Assembly (NCBI GenBank): GCA_034766995.1
Contig: CM068315.1
Span: 4,917,736 to 4,981,735 of the forward strand
DNA from: Acanthacorydalis orientalis
Taxonomy: Eukaryota; Arthropoda; Insecta; Megaloptera; Corydalidae
Reading direction: 5' to 3'
DNA length: 64,000 nucleotides
Shown: one piece after another, positions 44,375 through 55,991 of the stretch
How positions within the stretch are numbered: the first letter of the stretch is position 1
Layout of the letters: each line of letters starts with the position of its first letter
The notes under the pieces: model-generated
What the model was told of the DNA's origin: nothing
Database searches by the model: none
What the model saw: the letters and a program-made list of their open reading frames with translations, nothing else
Made by a program: the position numbers and the translations under genes

Positions 44375-44516
44375 GTATACATAATATATCATTAATAGAA
44401 GTATTTTTATATCAAGCTTGTATTTTTAATAACCGCCTTTTCTAGACAAAACAGTATGAAACTATTATCATTTTTATGAATCAAATAATTCTAAAAAAAT
44501 ATTGATATCAAAAATG

Positions 44517-45027
44517 TTAGGTCTACAAATTAATTCGGTTCGTTTTTTTATAGAAAATGATTGTTTATAGAAAAATATAATACATTTCAAGCCTCAAAAC
44601 ATCTTCCATTATTTTATATAACTTTATCTATCGAGTAACTGACGAATCCCTTGTCAAAAAAAAATGGCGGGTTTGAGCTGATATAATCTTAATGCATTTT
44701 CGGACCTCTTTCACTGTTTTAGCATTTTTTGCATGATTTATGCATCATGACACATTCGTTCAAAACTAAACAAATAATTCCCGTGGATTAAGCAGCATTT
44801 TTTTTAACTGAAATTCAAAAAGTATGTAATGTCTAATATGCCGATTTTCGGAAAGTATTGTTTTCTACTGTTTTGCGAGGTTATACCAACAACTTGGTCA
44901 AGATATATAGCATTTTTAAATGTTAAGTTTGGCACTTGAAGAACCTGAAGCAACAAGAAAATATTTTAATTAAAACAAAGTTATAATTGATTCAATTTAA
45001 AGGCACATAATTAATTTGTACACTTAA
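44517..45027 (-). mobile_element. Mariner deletion derivative (C-terminal type), copy E
   Basis: 511 bp, with TTAGGTCTACAAATTAATTC at the left and the inverse of TTAAGTGTACAAATTAATT at the right, followed by TA. The reverse strand carries 'AKNAKTVKEVRKCI', 'FDKGF'-like and 'QLLDR' remnants of a mariner C-terminus broken by stops. The 5' block with CAACAAGAAAATATTTTAAT lies near the right end. Best-preserved termini of the family. Confidence 0.82.
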
Positions 45028-45217
45028 TAGATTTAACTAGGTTATAAAAACACTTTTTATAAATATAATACTCTTTTTCAGAATTTTTAATATATATTTT
45101 TTAGAAAAATAAGTGAAATATTATTTGTAAATAAAATATTATAAAGAACATACTAAAACGAAAACATAAAAGGTGTAACTATAAGTATAGATAAGATTTA
45201 TAATTATATTGAATTGT

Positions 45218-45320
<103 letters not shown>

Positions 45321-45324
45321 TTTT

Positions 45325-46295
45325 TAATAATAAAAATAATATAGAAGAAATATGACATTTTATCCGTAATGCGCATTTAATACATAAAAAGAGTATGAAA
45401 ACTAGTGAAATATATTTCAGAATATCAAATGACATATTGAGAAAATTTCAACGAATCCATCGTATTACACGAGATGCAAGATTTCTAAATGCAATCTGCA
45501 AAGGATCGTGTTTAACAATAGATTTTCAGTAGTGTTGAATAACAATTGTAATTTTTTGCGTCTTCGAAGTATTTGTCATGTGTTCGATTTATTCTCTTTT
45601 TATATTTCACTATTCTGTCATTATTAATACAAGGACATTCTTAAGTAATAACTGATAATATTATTTTAAGACTCACTTTAAAAACGTAAAATACTCTTTA
45701 CTAGTTTTACTGTTTATAAATTAAACTTTTCTTTAATTTTTCAATTTGTTATTTTGTGCTCGAATTCTAAATTCCTTGATTATTCGGTCACTAATTCGAT
45801 TAATCTTATGAAACTAGGTAGTTCTTCAATCTCTCTCTCCTATTAAGCATTCTTGAACATATCTAGAATCTACAATTTTGTGAAAGTTGCATAAACTTTT
45901 TTATGGACTTCTACCGATCTGTTATTCACATTTCAGCTGTTAGAGTTTAAGGGTATCCATAAAGACATCCTTTAACTAACCTTGACTCGATTTGCTCGAA
46001 CGATCACTTTTATAGTCTTAACCAAGTTTTTTATTTCAGAACTTTCCACACTTTTCTTTAATTCGCTTCCTTAAAAGTTTCCTGAATTTTGAAATAATAT
46101 TCTACTCTAATCCTTTATAATATTTCAGATGTTTTACTATCTCTTAAGTTAAAAGATTTTTTTTCTGAATATTCTAGATTTTTATTCTTGATTCTCTTCT
46201 TCTTCACTGTTATATTTCCAATAAACTGAATATCAGTTATTACATTTATATTCTTAAAAAATTAAAATAATATGTATTATTATTCTTTCTTATTA
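45325..46295. other. AT-rich non-coding stretch
   Basis: Pyrimidine-rich on the plus strand at 45820-46200 (CTCTCTCT near 45830, many TTCTT runs). No gene recognised. Confidence 0.45.
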
Positions 46296-46297
46296 TA

Positions 46298-46798
46298 TTA
46301 GGCTGATAGGAAAATAATTGCGTTTTTTTTCTTAATTCTAACCTTAATTTTTTTCAATGAGCGACATTTCATTGTATTCATGTTCATATAATTTTAAAGT
46401 GTATTTTTTGGTCTGTATTTTTTATAACATGGACTTTGGATTTAATATTAATTTTGCTTCAAATTGGGCTGTAAAATTAAAGCTGAAAAAGGAACAAATA
46501 AGAGCAATTTTTTGTATGACTTCAAAACGGGTGATAAAACAGCATAAACTAGATGGTGAAATGGTGATTCCAAAAATTTCGTGCTGGTGATGAGAGACTC
46601 GAACATGAAAAAGTTGTGGGGATCCTTCTTCAGTTCATAACAACCAACTGAATGTGCAAGCGTGTTTTCAGGTGTTAATTGGTGAAAATGTGTCAATTTT
46701 AGTGGTGCTTATTTCGATTAATTAATTTAATTATTAGCGGAGAAAAATGTATATAAATTTTAAGATCATAAACCACAATTAGTTTTCTACCAAACTAA
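46298..46798 (+). mobile_element. Mariner deletion derivative (HTH-only type), copy 3
   Basis: 501 bp, left end TTAGGCTGATAGGAAAATAA after a TA, right end the inverse of TTAGTTTGGTAGAAAACTAA. Internal transposase start is recognisable: 'LKLKKEQIRAIFCMTSKRV' and then, in another frame, 'MVIPKISCW', corresponding to the MQWWFQKF segment of other copies. Most of the second HTH is further deleted. Confidence 0.8.
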
Positions 46799-46804
46799 TG
46801 TATT

Positions 46805-47459
46805 GTATAAAAATTGAGTATGTTATATTTAAAAATTATAAGTGTAACTAAATACGATTTATTCATACATATTTATGCACTAATGTTCTTGTTTACAATT
46901 TTTTCTCAGTAATTATTTACTGTTTTAAAAATAATATTAGTAAAAACCAAACAGTTCACTGTGAATCAGTGTATAATTTGAAAACAATTTTAAAAAGTAA
47001 ATAATAATGTAAAAACTAATAAAATGAAATACTATAAATAAATATTTCAATAAAGATGGTATACTAAAACATTTTTAATTTAAAAATATATTATTAATCT
47101 TTTAATTAAAAGAATTAATGGCGAAAAAGAATAATTATTTTATTTGATTGAAATGCGTTTAAAAGAATTTGTTTTGATTGATAGAATTGTTAACGGATAT
47201 GGAAAAATAAATATTTTCCCAAAGTATTCAAATTTTAATCAGCACAACTGACTATAAAATGGTTCTATAAATAAACGTTTTCAATTACAACGCAAACGTC
47301 AGATGTAATTCGTCCAATACTGAAACGCTATTCAATTTATTTCTGCAAATTTACACGAATCAAATAAAATTGTCGCCAGTTTCTATCAAAATAGTAAATC
47401 GGTTTTAGCTTTTACTGTAATGAAACAAAGTAAAATAAAAACATACAATATCGTATACA

Positions 47460-47460
<1 letters not shown>
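46805..47460. other. AT-rich non-coding stretch
   Basis: No feature recognised. Confidence 0.5.

Positions 47461-47463
<3 letters not shown>

Positions 47464-47514
<51 letters not shown>
47464..47514. repeat. (TA)n microsatellite
   Basis: Uninterrupted TA array followed by GTGTGTGTGT. Confidence 0.97.
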
Positions 47515-47515
<1 letters not shown>

Positions 47516-47897
47516 AATATGTGTGTGTGTTTATATATGTGTTTCATATACTTGTTATGTATGAAGACACAACAAACTGGTATATACAGATATTTTTATA
47601 TTATAATTTGAAATTTTATTCTTTTGAGTTGATGCATACATCGTTAGTATTTATGGTTCACAACCTGAGATAGCTTTTGCACAAGTAACAAACAACTGAC
47701 AATGATGTATGAAGGTATACAAAAGTTAAAACACAACTTTTGGGTCAGGCCGAACGTGAATATTTTATAACGTGTTGTCGTGCGTTCTGATGTGATGGTT
47801 GAAATAAATTTTAAAAAATATATTTTTTTTCGACGTAAGGTAGATATACATAAATATACATACGACACATACATACATACAAAGATACATCCACATG

Positions 47898-47899
<2 letters not shown>

Positions 47900-47970
<71 letters not shown>
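47900..47970. repeat. (TA)n microsatellite
   Basis: Long uninterrupted TA array. Confidence 0.98.
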
Positions 47971-47972
<2 letters not shown>

Positions 47973-48172
47973 GACTGTTTCTAGAATGAGTTTCACAAGA
48001 AGTACAAGGCGTGATTCTGAGTATAAATATAAAAAATATCTTATAACTCTTTTATATTTTCGAAAAACTCTCCTCTTTCATACTTTATTTATTACTTGCT
48101 ACTGATTTTATAATCAGATTGTGTATTTAAAAATCGTAATTGAGACATATTAGTTATGATTTTAAAATGTTG

Positions 48173-48519
48173 TTAGCTTAGTAAAAAAACAATTGCAAAT
48201 TTTTGTTTCCTGAATTCTAACCTTATTTTTTCAATAAAAGTGTGATTTCACGATGTTCATGTTAATATCATTTCAAAGTACATTTTTTGGTGTGTATTTT
48301 GGTAATATCGACTTTGGTTTTATTATTAATTTTGCTTTAAATTGGGCTACTGAATTAGAGATGGAAAAGAAGAAAATAAAAATGTATTTTTGTATCGGTG
48401 GAAAACGGTTGTAAAGTAACAGAAACTGCTCCTTAACTAAACGATACTTTTAGTAGGGGTACTGTTAAGGTGGTGCAATGATGGTACTAAAAATTTCGTG
48501 CTGGGAATGAGAAATTATA

Positions 48520-48520
<1 letters not shown>
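48173..48520 (+). mobile_element. Mariner deletion derivative (HTH-only type), copy 4, truncated at a TA array
   Basis: Starts TTAGCTTAGTAAAAAAACAA and continues with 'TTCTAACCTTATTTTTTCAA', AATTGGGCTACTGAATTA and ACTAAACGATACTTTT, the same order as 11523 and 19837. It reaches ATGGTACTAAAAATTTCGTGC (the MQWWFQKF position) and is then replaced by a compound (TA)n tract. No right end. Confidence 0.78.
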
Positions 48521-48622
<102 letters not shown>

Positions 48623-48722
48623 AAATTATGACTGAAAATAAAATTTCCAACTTTTTAAAATTTTTCACTGATCAAAATTTTTCGCCCGTGGCAGTTATTT
48701 TGCCCCTATCTAAATCTCATGC

Positions 48723-48782
48723 TATATATATATATATATATATATAGGTATAAATAGATATATACATAGATAGATAGATAGG
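48723..48782. repeat. (TA)n-(GATA)n microsatellite
   Basis: TA array leading into GATAGATAGATA. Confidence 0.95.
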
Positions 48783-48784
48783 AA

Positions 48785-49235
48785 GTCCTCAAATTTCATA
48801 AAAAAAATCCTTCCTGAAAGCGTGTATAAAGATCAGATGTACAAAATTCTAGTAATAGACTAAGAATAAACAATTTGCATAGAAAAAAATATGTTATTAG
48901 GGACATTTAATGATTTTTAACACAAAATAAAGTATGAATGTTGTTTGTTCTAAATTATCATCAAATTATTTAGAGCAAACTATAAATAACTTATTAATCT
49001 GTTGAATGTTTAATCAAAAAGTTCAAGTAAGCATAAAAATGGGAAATATGTTTGATATAAAAATATGAAAGAAACTAATGATTACTTGACTGAAAGTTTC
49101 ATAGTTAGTTGTCTAAAATGTACTCAAGTATAAACAAAGTATAACAGATTGCTTCAATCTTCACTTCTGAGAAAATAAGTTATTAAATGTTATTAATTCG
49201 ATGTAGAAGTAAGTAAACTTCGTACAAGAAACTAA
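48785..49235. other. AT-rich non-coding stretch
   Basis: No feature recognised next to the strongest GC island. Confidence 0.45.
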
Positions 49236-49239
49236 ATAT

Positions 49240-49930
49240 CTTGCGTGTTATTTCTGTAAATTGCACACAATCTCGAGATTGGCGATCGATAGTGACGAGC
49301 AAACGCATGCCGATACTCAAAACTGGTTCGAGTGTGGACGAGGGCTCGCCAAACACGTCTTCGATCAAACTCGAACCGTGGCGGCACGGTATAACGCACC
49401 ACTTTTCATTAAGGGTAACAACTCGGAAAATGAACACACATTTTCGACGACCTTGCGAGACGTTACCGGCCAGACTGGAACAGGCACCGGCGCCTCGCGC
49501 GCGCGCGACTCATCTTCTTCATCCACTTTCGAGATTTACTCCGTCGCTCTTAACAAGCGTTCATTTTCCATCCCATCGCACTCGTTCCGACCTCGCGTGC
49601 GTCATATTTCAAAACGACCGGATGGAACCGCCGTCGTACCGGAGGAATTACTCGAACGTCGTACCGCAGTACCTACCGACCGAAAAGAAAAAAAAATCCC
49701 CTGGCGATAACGTATCGGCTCATCGAGTGTTTCGTTTTTACACATGCGTACGCACGCACAATGCGTGTTCACTGTACGTTAAGTATCTCATACGAAATAT
49801 CGAGTGTAATCGCTTTCGTATTTGTAAATGGATCACTGCGTATAGGTTTTCCTAGCCAGTCTCTTTTTTATTAACGCGCCTATGACTTTTTTGCAAATTG
49901 AAAAATGGCGACGGTCTCGTAAAATAATTT
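49240..49930. other. GC/CpG-rich island 10 with long overlapping open frames
   Basis: The most marked island: dense CpG, a GGCGCCTCGCGCGCGCG core at about 49487, and composition close to balanced. Two plus-strand frames are open for 204 (49241-49855) and 149 (49261-49710) codons and an 84-codon frame is open on the minus strand. None starts at an ATG in good context and none shows a recognisable domain; the 204-codon frame is Arg/Ser/Thr-rich. CpG richness itself removes stops, so this may be a promoter/5' exon region rather than coding. A real exon cannot be excluded. Confidence 0.5.
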
Positions 49931-50341
49931 AATAAAGATCCGGCGACAACCGTCAACATATTTCATCGGCTATAATGCTTTGTAAATCAGAATTAACGTT
50001 CATAGAGAAAGCTCATGCCTGATTCAAGACATAAATATATACTTTTTTCGCGTCGATCCTTCGGGACACATTGCAGTTTATTTTTTATTTTTACTGGTTA
50101 AGATATTTACGCGTTACTCATTTTTCTTCTATTGTCTTTTGTTTATTTTGTATCCGTTTATTATTTTCTAACATATAATTCAAAAGACAAACGATTATGA
50201 TTTGTTCTTGAAAATTATCACACTTAATATCAATTGCATACAAAATAATCTTCTTTTATGGATAATTTATATCAAACAGTTATTAAATGTTGTATTGAGA
50301 AAATATTACATTTAATATTCATCTCTTTTATATGTATATTA

Positions 50342-50493
50342 TTAGATTGATAGAAAAATAATTATGGCCTTTAAATTCATACACATGTACAGATTTTCTT
50401 GGCTGTTATAAGTGGTCCAGAACTGTTGGATGACTAATACTTAACTTTTATGTGAACTCTCGAATTGTTGTGTGTGGTGTGATAAAACTTATC
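50342..50493 (-). mobile_element. Mariner deletion derivative (HTH-only type), copy 5, truncated
   Basis: Begins TTAGATTGATAGAAAAATAA after a TA and continues as the 3' end plus the last part of the HTH region of the family (minus-strand remains of 'TVLDHL', 'IRELT'-like codons). The match stops at about 50490 without the other terminus. Confidence 0.78.
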
Positions 50494-50494
50494 T

Positions 50495-50915
50495 CTCACT
50501 GAAATACAAATACAAATATATCTGTTATAATCAATATTTTAATATTTCACTGTCTTGAACCTCTTTTATTAGATATCTGAGTTTTTTAAAAAATGAAATT
50601 TCATTTTTTTAAATACTCTTATTTTTACAAATGACATTCAGAATTTTTCAATCAAAATTCTACTTTTATATTTTATACATTTCATTAATAATTTAAAATT
50701 TTCTTAATCATGACTGTAATTTAATATAAAAATAAATTAATAATAATATATAGTATTAATATCGAATTAAATAATCAATAAAATATTGCCATTAGTAACA
50801 AACTTTCAATTTTGTTGCAGGTATGTTTCATCTACTAATTCATTCTTCAGTGTTTATTCAGGTAATTTTTTTATTCTTGATATTATTTTACATATATTTA
50901 TCTATCTATCTCTCT
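50495..50915. other. AT-rich non-coding stretch
   Basis: No feature recognised. Confidence 0.45.
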
Positions 50916-50964
50916 CTATATATATATGTATGTATATATATATACATATATATATATATATAAA
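50900..50964. repeat. (CTAT)n-(TC)n-(TA)n microsatellite
   Basis: CTATCTATCTCTCTCT followed by interrupted TA units. Confidence 0.95.
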
Positions 50965-50965
50965 A

Positions 50966-51009
50966 GGTTAGGGAAATCCACCTGGGGGTTGACGAGCGCA
51001 GCAAGCTAG
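50966..51009 (+). mobile_element. Candidate Helitron-type 3' terminus
   Basis: GGGAAATCCACCTGGGGG, GACGAGCGCAGCAAG and final CTAG before T. The GACGAGCGCAGC segment matches the 30-kb and 36-kb candidates. It directly follows a microsatellite, so little of the element remains recognisable. Confidence 0.36.
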
Positions 51010-51011
51010 TA

Positions 51012-52560
51012 TTTATTAAATTCAATTCTAAAATTTATATGAATAAATCTTCAGAAAAGAAATAACGCTATTTAATAGAAAAATGAAACAATGTGCTCAA
51101 TTTCTTTGAATTCAAATTTGTATTTACACAAGTATTTCTCTTCAGACTTTCAAACAATCCTGTCGGAAATCTTGTAGAAAAGAAAACATGTTTAAATGAT
51201 TTTTGTTAAAATCTCTGTTTAAAAAAGTTCTATAAACAAAAATAAGCAAATAGTTATACCAGAAATGTGAGAGCTATAATGAAAATGTAGATAAGTCAGA
51301 AATATAAATTGAATATAAATTATTTATACATAGTATGATTACATTACAATATAAATATTGAAAATAGTAATAAAAATGAAATAACGTAAGTTGGTACAAA
51401 AATATACAAAATGTGAGACGCGATAAATCCATGTCAAAAGTTTTAAAATAGAATCATAAATTCTAGGAAAAAATTCTTTTTCAGATTTTTTTGTTGATAT
51501 ATTTCAAAACTTTTCAAATATGTTCATTGTATTGTATTCTATATATTTTATAATTTGTAATTTATTTTATTGAAGTTTTTTTTATAGATTACTTTGTAAA
51601 TGATTTATTTTATGAATAATTATTGTTTATTGTCAATTAAGTTTTTTAATAATGTCTCTAGAATTATATAACTATTATAGTTTAAAAGTAGATTCTTTTG
51701 AAGTGAATTAAAATTGATAATTATTTTTCTGAAAATTCATTCTATGAAATAAATATTTAGTAAGTTATTATTTGACAGTTTATATTTTTCATTTCCAAAT
51801 TAAAAAGATATCTAATTCAATAAATTAAAAAGGGATTACGCGACTTTTTAATCTATCTTAAGTATTCAATTTAACATATGTTACTCTTAAATGATTCTAA
51901 TAAAATTATATTTATATTTTGATAAGTTATATTTAGTTTATGAACTCAATTTTAATTATGTGATTGATTTTATTATTTTTTTTAATAATGCTTATATAAT
52001 TGAAGTCTGTATCAGAAAATTAAAGTATTAAAAATATTTCCTTTACGGAAAATTATAATTCTACATTATTATGATATTCAAAAATTAATTTTCCATTTTC
52101 TTGTTATACGAATTGATAATTTTTTTTAAAAAAACTTCATAATAGCATCATAAAAGTGCAATGTACAGATTCTGGCAGATTTCCAGTTAACACATTTATA
52201 GATAGACTTTTTATTATAATTTTGTAATATCAAGTTGTTTCATAAGTAATGTTTGCTTTTTATAGTTATTTTTTAGTATAAAAATAATAATATTTGTTTT
52301 AATAAGTTATTTTTCAATTTCATAAGAATTATTGTAATATTTTATTATATTTGTTGTCATAAATCTAGAAAATGTGTTTCATTTGATAAAAATGAAATTT
52401 CGAATATAAAAAATTGAAAAAATGTTTTATATATTGCGTTATTTAATGCAATCTGTTAAATAAAAGATCGAATAATGATGTAAGAAAAAGAGCAGTAATA
52501 TACATGTGACTTATTCTCATTGAATTAAAATCTCTTCTTGAATATATTTGATTTTATAAA
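51012..52560. other. AT-rich desert with one possible transposon end
   Basis: Only AGTTGTTTCATAAGTAATG at 52232-52250 stands out, because it resembles the ends of some mariners. No partner end found. Confidence 0.4.
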
Positions 52561-52564
52561 ATTT

Positions 52565-52647
52565 TAAGATTTTTAATTTGTGGTCTCTTTGGAATATCCT
52601 GCGGACCCCTAACGATCATATTGCTCCAGGTTGAGAACCCTTCTTCT
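52565..52647. mobile_element. hAT-type terminal fragment
   Basis: Inverse strand reads AAGGGTTCTCAACCTGGAGC, continuing to GGGGTCCGCAGGATATTCC. The (C)AGGGGTTCTCAACCTG...GGTCCGC pattern is typical of hAT MITE ends. The opposite end and target duplication were not found. Confidence 0.55.
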
Positions 52648-52649
52648 AG

Positions 52650-53440
52650 AGTATGTTTAATATTAAAATAAAATATTAACATTTTAATTTGAGTTCTAAC
52701 TGTATCCAGAAATAAAATTGCAAATACACAAATATATTTTCATAATATACAACAGTAATTTTTAAACATTGTGATATTGTGACATCTTAAAAATGTAAAT
52801 TCATTTTGTCGATTCCTTATTCTCTTTTTATACATGAAATCAGTGCGGTTAAAATCGTATGAAAAATGGTTAAAAAATATAAAACTTTTAATCAAATTGT
52901 TTAGCTCGTATTCTAATTCCAATTTGTGATAATATTTTAATCTATTAATTTATTATTTAAAGAAAAGAATTTGAGTTTTGTTATTTAATTAGTGAAACAA
53001 AGATCTAAGACTGAAATAGCTTATTATTAATTGTGGTGTAATGAATTTTAATTTTTTCACATCATTACTTATTTTTACTTTTTGTTTTCTACAAGAATGT
53101 AATATTGTAAGTATTTTTTAATATACATGCCAGTTATTTTTACGGACTTTAATTATAATCAGGTACGGTTCTTTTAATTATTTATAAGAACAGTGTTTAT
53201 CGTATTAATTAATAAATACTTAATTAAGTCAATAATGTACACTTCTATAAAAAAACCGAAGTGAATTACTATAAATGTAAAGAAATATAGTGGGTTGAAG
53301 TAGAAGTGGTACAAATTATTTCGCCTTTTAATTCATTAAAAATTTGCAGTGTTATCCTGATTGAAAAATATTTTGAATGAATTTGCAGAATTTAACTTTT
53401 TATTTTTTTCACTTTATATGCAATTTTATAATATTTATAC

Positions 53441-53476
<36 letters not shown>

Positions 53477-54120
53477 GTATTTAAATATATCTGTATTTTG
53501 TATTATTTAAAAGTTATCTCTTGTCATTGAAAAAAAAATCTCCTCAACAGTATTTACAAAGATTTCAAATATTATTTCTGAGAAAATATGCATTCTTCAG
53601 TAAACTTTGTGTAATCTCGCTTTAGATTTATTGGTTCTGCTTAAATATTTCATAAATAACGAAATAAATTCTAAAAATAAAAGATATCAAGAACAAGTTT
53701 TTTAATACCACATTTTTACCAAGATAAATTAACATCAATGTATGAATTGAAAGTTTTATTTATTCTTTTAATGAAACTATGTACACTTCAATTCGACACC
53801 GTTTTACTTGTACTCAGTCAAACAGTTTATTTCTATCTCATCGTAAATGGCTAGCATGGAAGTCTAATATAATTTTTCTATATATAACAGTCGTCAGCTA
53901 AAAGTTTAACGTAGATTAAATACGTGACTGTGAGGATAAAAATCGCAAAGGTTATATGTCATTCTAAACATCTTCATTCTATTTGAATGTCTGTATGGTG
54001 GTACTTTTTTTTTAAAAAAAATTAGATATTGTTATAGATTGTATTTATTCTTTAAAAGATCGGTTTTTCTTTATTGTATTTAATTTTTTTTGAGGTAGTC
54101 ACAAATAGATCTTTCTTTTG
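52650..54120. other. AT-rich non-coding stretch
   Basis: A (TA)n array lies at 53444-53472; a less AT-rich patch lies at 53790-53990. No gene recognised. Confidence 0.5.

Positions 54121-54122
<2 letters not shown>

Positions 54123-54172
<50 letters not shown>
54123..54172. repeat. (TA)n microsatellite
   Basis: Uninterrupted TA array bounded by TTCATA and TGAACAAA, a short inverted flank. Confidence 0.97.
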
Positions 54173-54174
<2 letters not shown>

Positions 54175-54399
54175 CAAATTTATGAATTAAAAATGCAATT
54201 TTCTAGATACATTTATTTCTATATGTTATTGTTTTCTCATGGTTTTGGTTCATATATTCATATTCAGCTTTAAACAAATAAATCTACTTTTATAGAATAA
54301 AAATAAATTTGTTTAAACTACTTTTACGAGTAATAATATATTTTAACTATCTTATATTTAATTTATTTTAAAATCAAATAGAATATTTATAAATATGTC

Positions 54400-54402
54400 G
54401 GT

Positions 54403-54440
<38 letters not shown>

Positions 54441-54441
54441 A
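54400..54441. repeat. (TA)n-(GATA)n-(GA)n microsatellite
   Basis: Short TA units, GATA repeats, then GAGAGAGAGA. Confidence 0.96.
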
Positions 54442-54805
54442 AATTAAATCCTGATTTACATAATGCACACTTTTCTCCCCAATTTTACAAAACTCAAATT
54501 TTAACGAAATTGTTAGATCTTCAGAATTGAAGTCAGCCTCATTCGTTTTTCATTTTATATTTCATTGTTTTTTTTTTTGTATAAAATAGTGAGGTGAGTG
54601 ATTAAAGTGAGGTGAGGTTTAATTGATCAATTTGTTCTGATAGTTTTTTGGATTTTGGATAAAAGAAAGATTTATTTTCACTATTAGTATATAAACACAA
54701 TTTAAAGATTATTCATATTAATTTCATTTTCAGAATCCACATACAAATTAGTTTTTAAAATGTCAATTAATGCAAAATTTAATAATAGTTGTTAACATAC
54801 TTGTC

Positions 54806-54841
54806 ATTTCTTGTTGTCATATACATATGACAACAAGAAAT
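54806..54841. repeat. Perfect 17-bp inverted repeat
   Basis: ATTTCTTGTTGTCATAT, a 2-base spacer, and its exact inverse. It forms the outer boundary of the much larger inverted repeat that follows; 54791-54820 is itself an inverse of 54850-54875. Confidence 0.9.
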
Positions 54842-55043
54842 AGGACACAAATCAAGAAATGACATGTTATTTAACTCTGAAAAACATTCCCCACACTGTA
54901 TATTTTTATATAGAAAAAACAGTGAGTGATCTTTTGCAATTATAGAAGCATGTGTGATAGATTAAAATATAAATACAAGTAACAAAAATCTTTATATTGC
55001 TTTCCTGAAAAACTACATTATTTCGACTTATTTTTCTTCTACA

Positions 55044-55111
<68 letters not shown>

Positions 55112-55395
55112 CACATACACACACATACACATACACACACACCTATATATATATATAACTGTGTACAAGAAAAATAAGTACAAAAAATGTAATTTTTTAG
55201 GAGAGAAATGTAAAGATTTTTGTTACTTGTATTTATATTTTAATCTACTTCACACATGCTTGTATAATTGGAAAAGATCACTCACGGTTTTTTCTATATA
55301 AAAATATACAGAGTGAGGAATATTTTTCAGAGTTAAATAACTTGTCTTTTCTTAATTTGTGTCGTATTTCTTGTAATTATCGATTTATACATATG
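54821..55395. repeat. Large inverted repeat with TA/CA core
   Basis: Left arm 54821-55049 and right arm about 55152-55395 are inverse copies, nearly base for base with few mismatches and small indels. For example 'GTTATTTAACTCTGAAAAA', 'TATATTTTTATATAGAAAAA' and AATACAAGTAACAAAAATC all recur inverted. The core (55050-55151) is (TA)n plus an ACACATACACAC run. A transcript would fold into a hairpin of well over 200 bp. It resembles a foldback transposon or an inverted duplication seeded at the microsatellite. No coding frame seen. Confidence 0.9.
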
Positions 55396-55440
55396 AAGAG
55401 CGTTTGAAGGTAATTAAGAATGTTATATACACATAAATAT

Positions 55441-55441
55441 G

Positions 55442-55499
<58 letters not shown>

Positions 55500-55500
55500 A
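55441..55500. repeat. (TA)n-(TG)n-(TA)n microsatellite
   Basis: TGTGTGTGTGTG flanked by TA units. Confidence 0.96.
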
Positions 55501-55559
55501 TGTTTAATAATCAATTTGAAATATTTAGCATCAGGACGTTAATATCTGCAAAAGAAAAT

Positions 55560-55860
55560 AAATGACCATGTTGTAATATCTTCCAACATGATCATATATC
55601 GTTAAGTAAATAAAACCGTATCTGGAAAATTTAATAACGTCCTCGTAATCGATAAAACATTCACGTCATCCTAAACGGCACGCGTTAATATTAAAATAAT
55701 AGCGTCGGTTTCCGTCAAGTTGGCAGCGTAAGCTATGTACGGAGTGTCATTAAACGATACATTAACTTCGAATACTCCTACCCGAAGTGTGTTGTAAATA
55801 GCTAAAGCATGAACATTGTGCCACGGCTACGTTATTTAATCCGTTGTTTTATATTGTGTA
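55560..55860. other. GC-richer island 11
   Basis: Roughly 300 bp with CpGs (CGGCACGCG near 55676, AGCGTCGGTTTCCGTC near 55700). No frame or repeat recognised. Confidence 0.38.
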
Positions 55861-55991
55861 ACAATTGATTATTGCTTATATCCACATACATATAATGCAC
55901 AGTTACATAAATTCGATCTTACGAGTTCGTGTCCTTTTTTTGAAAAAGATATTTGTTTTCTAAACATACAATATCGACTTCTTGTATAATA

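Noticed and set aside
49241..49855. 204-codon frame as a confident protein-coding gene
   Set aside because: No ATG in good context, no recognisable domain, overlapping frames equally open, and CpG richness lowers stop frequency. Kept only as an island and a finding.
52232..52250. Isolated mariner-like terminus AGTTGTTTCATAAGTAATG
   Set aside because: No opposite end, TA duplication or coding remnant nearby; resemblance alone is too weak.
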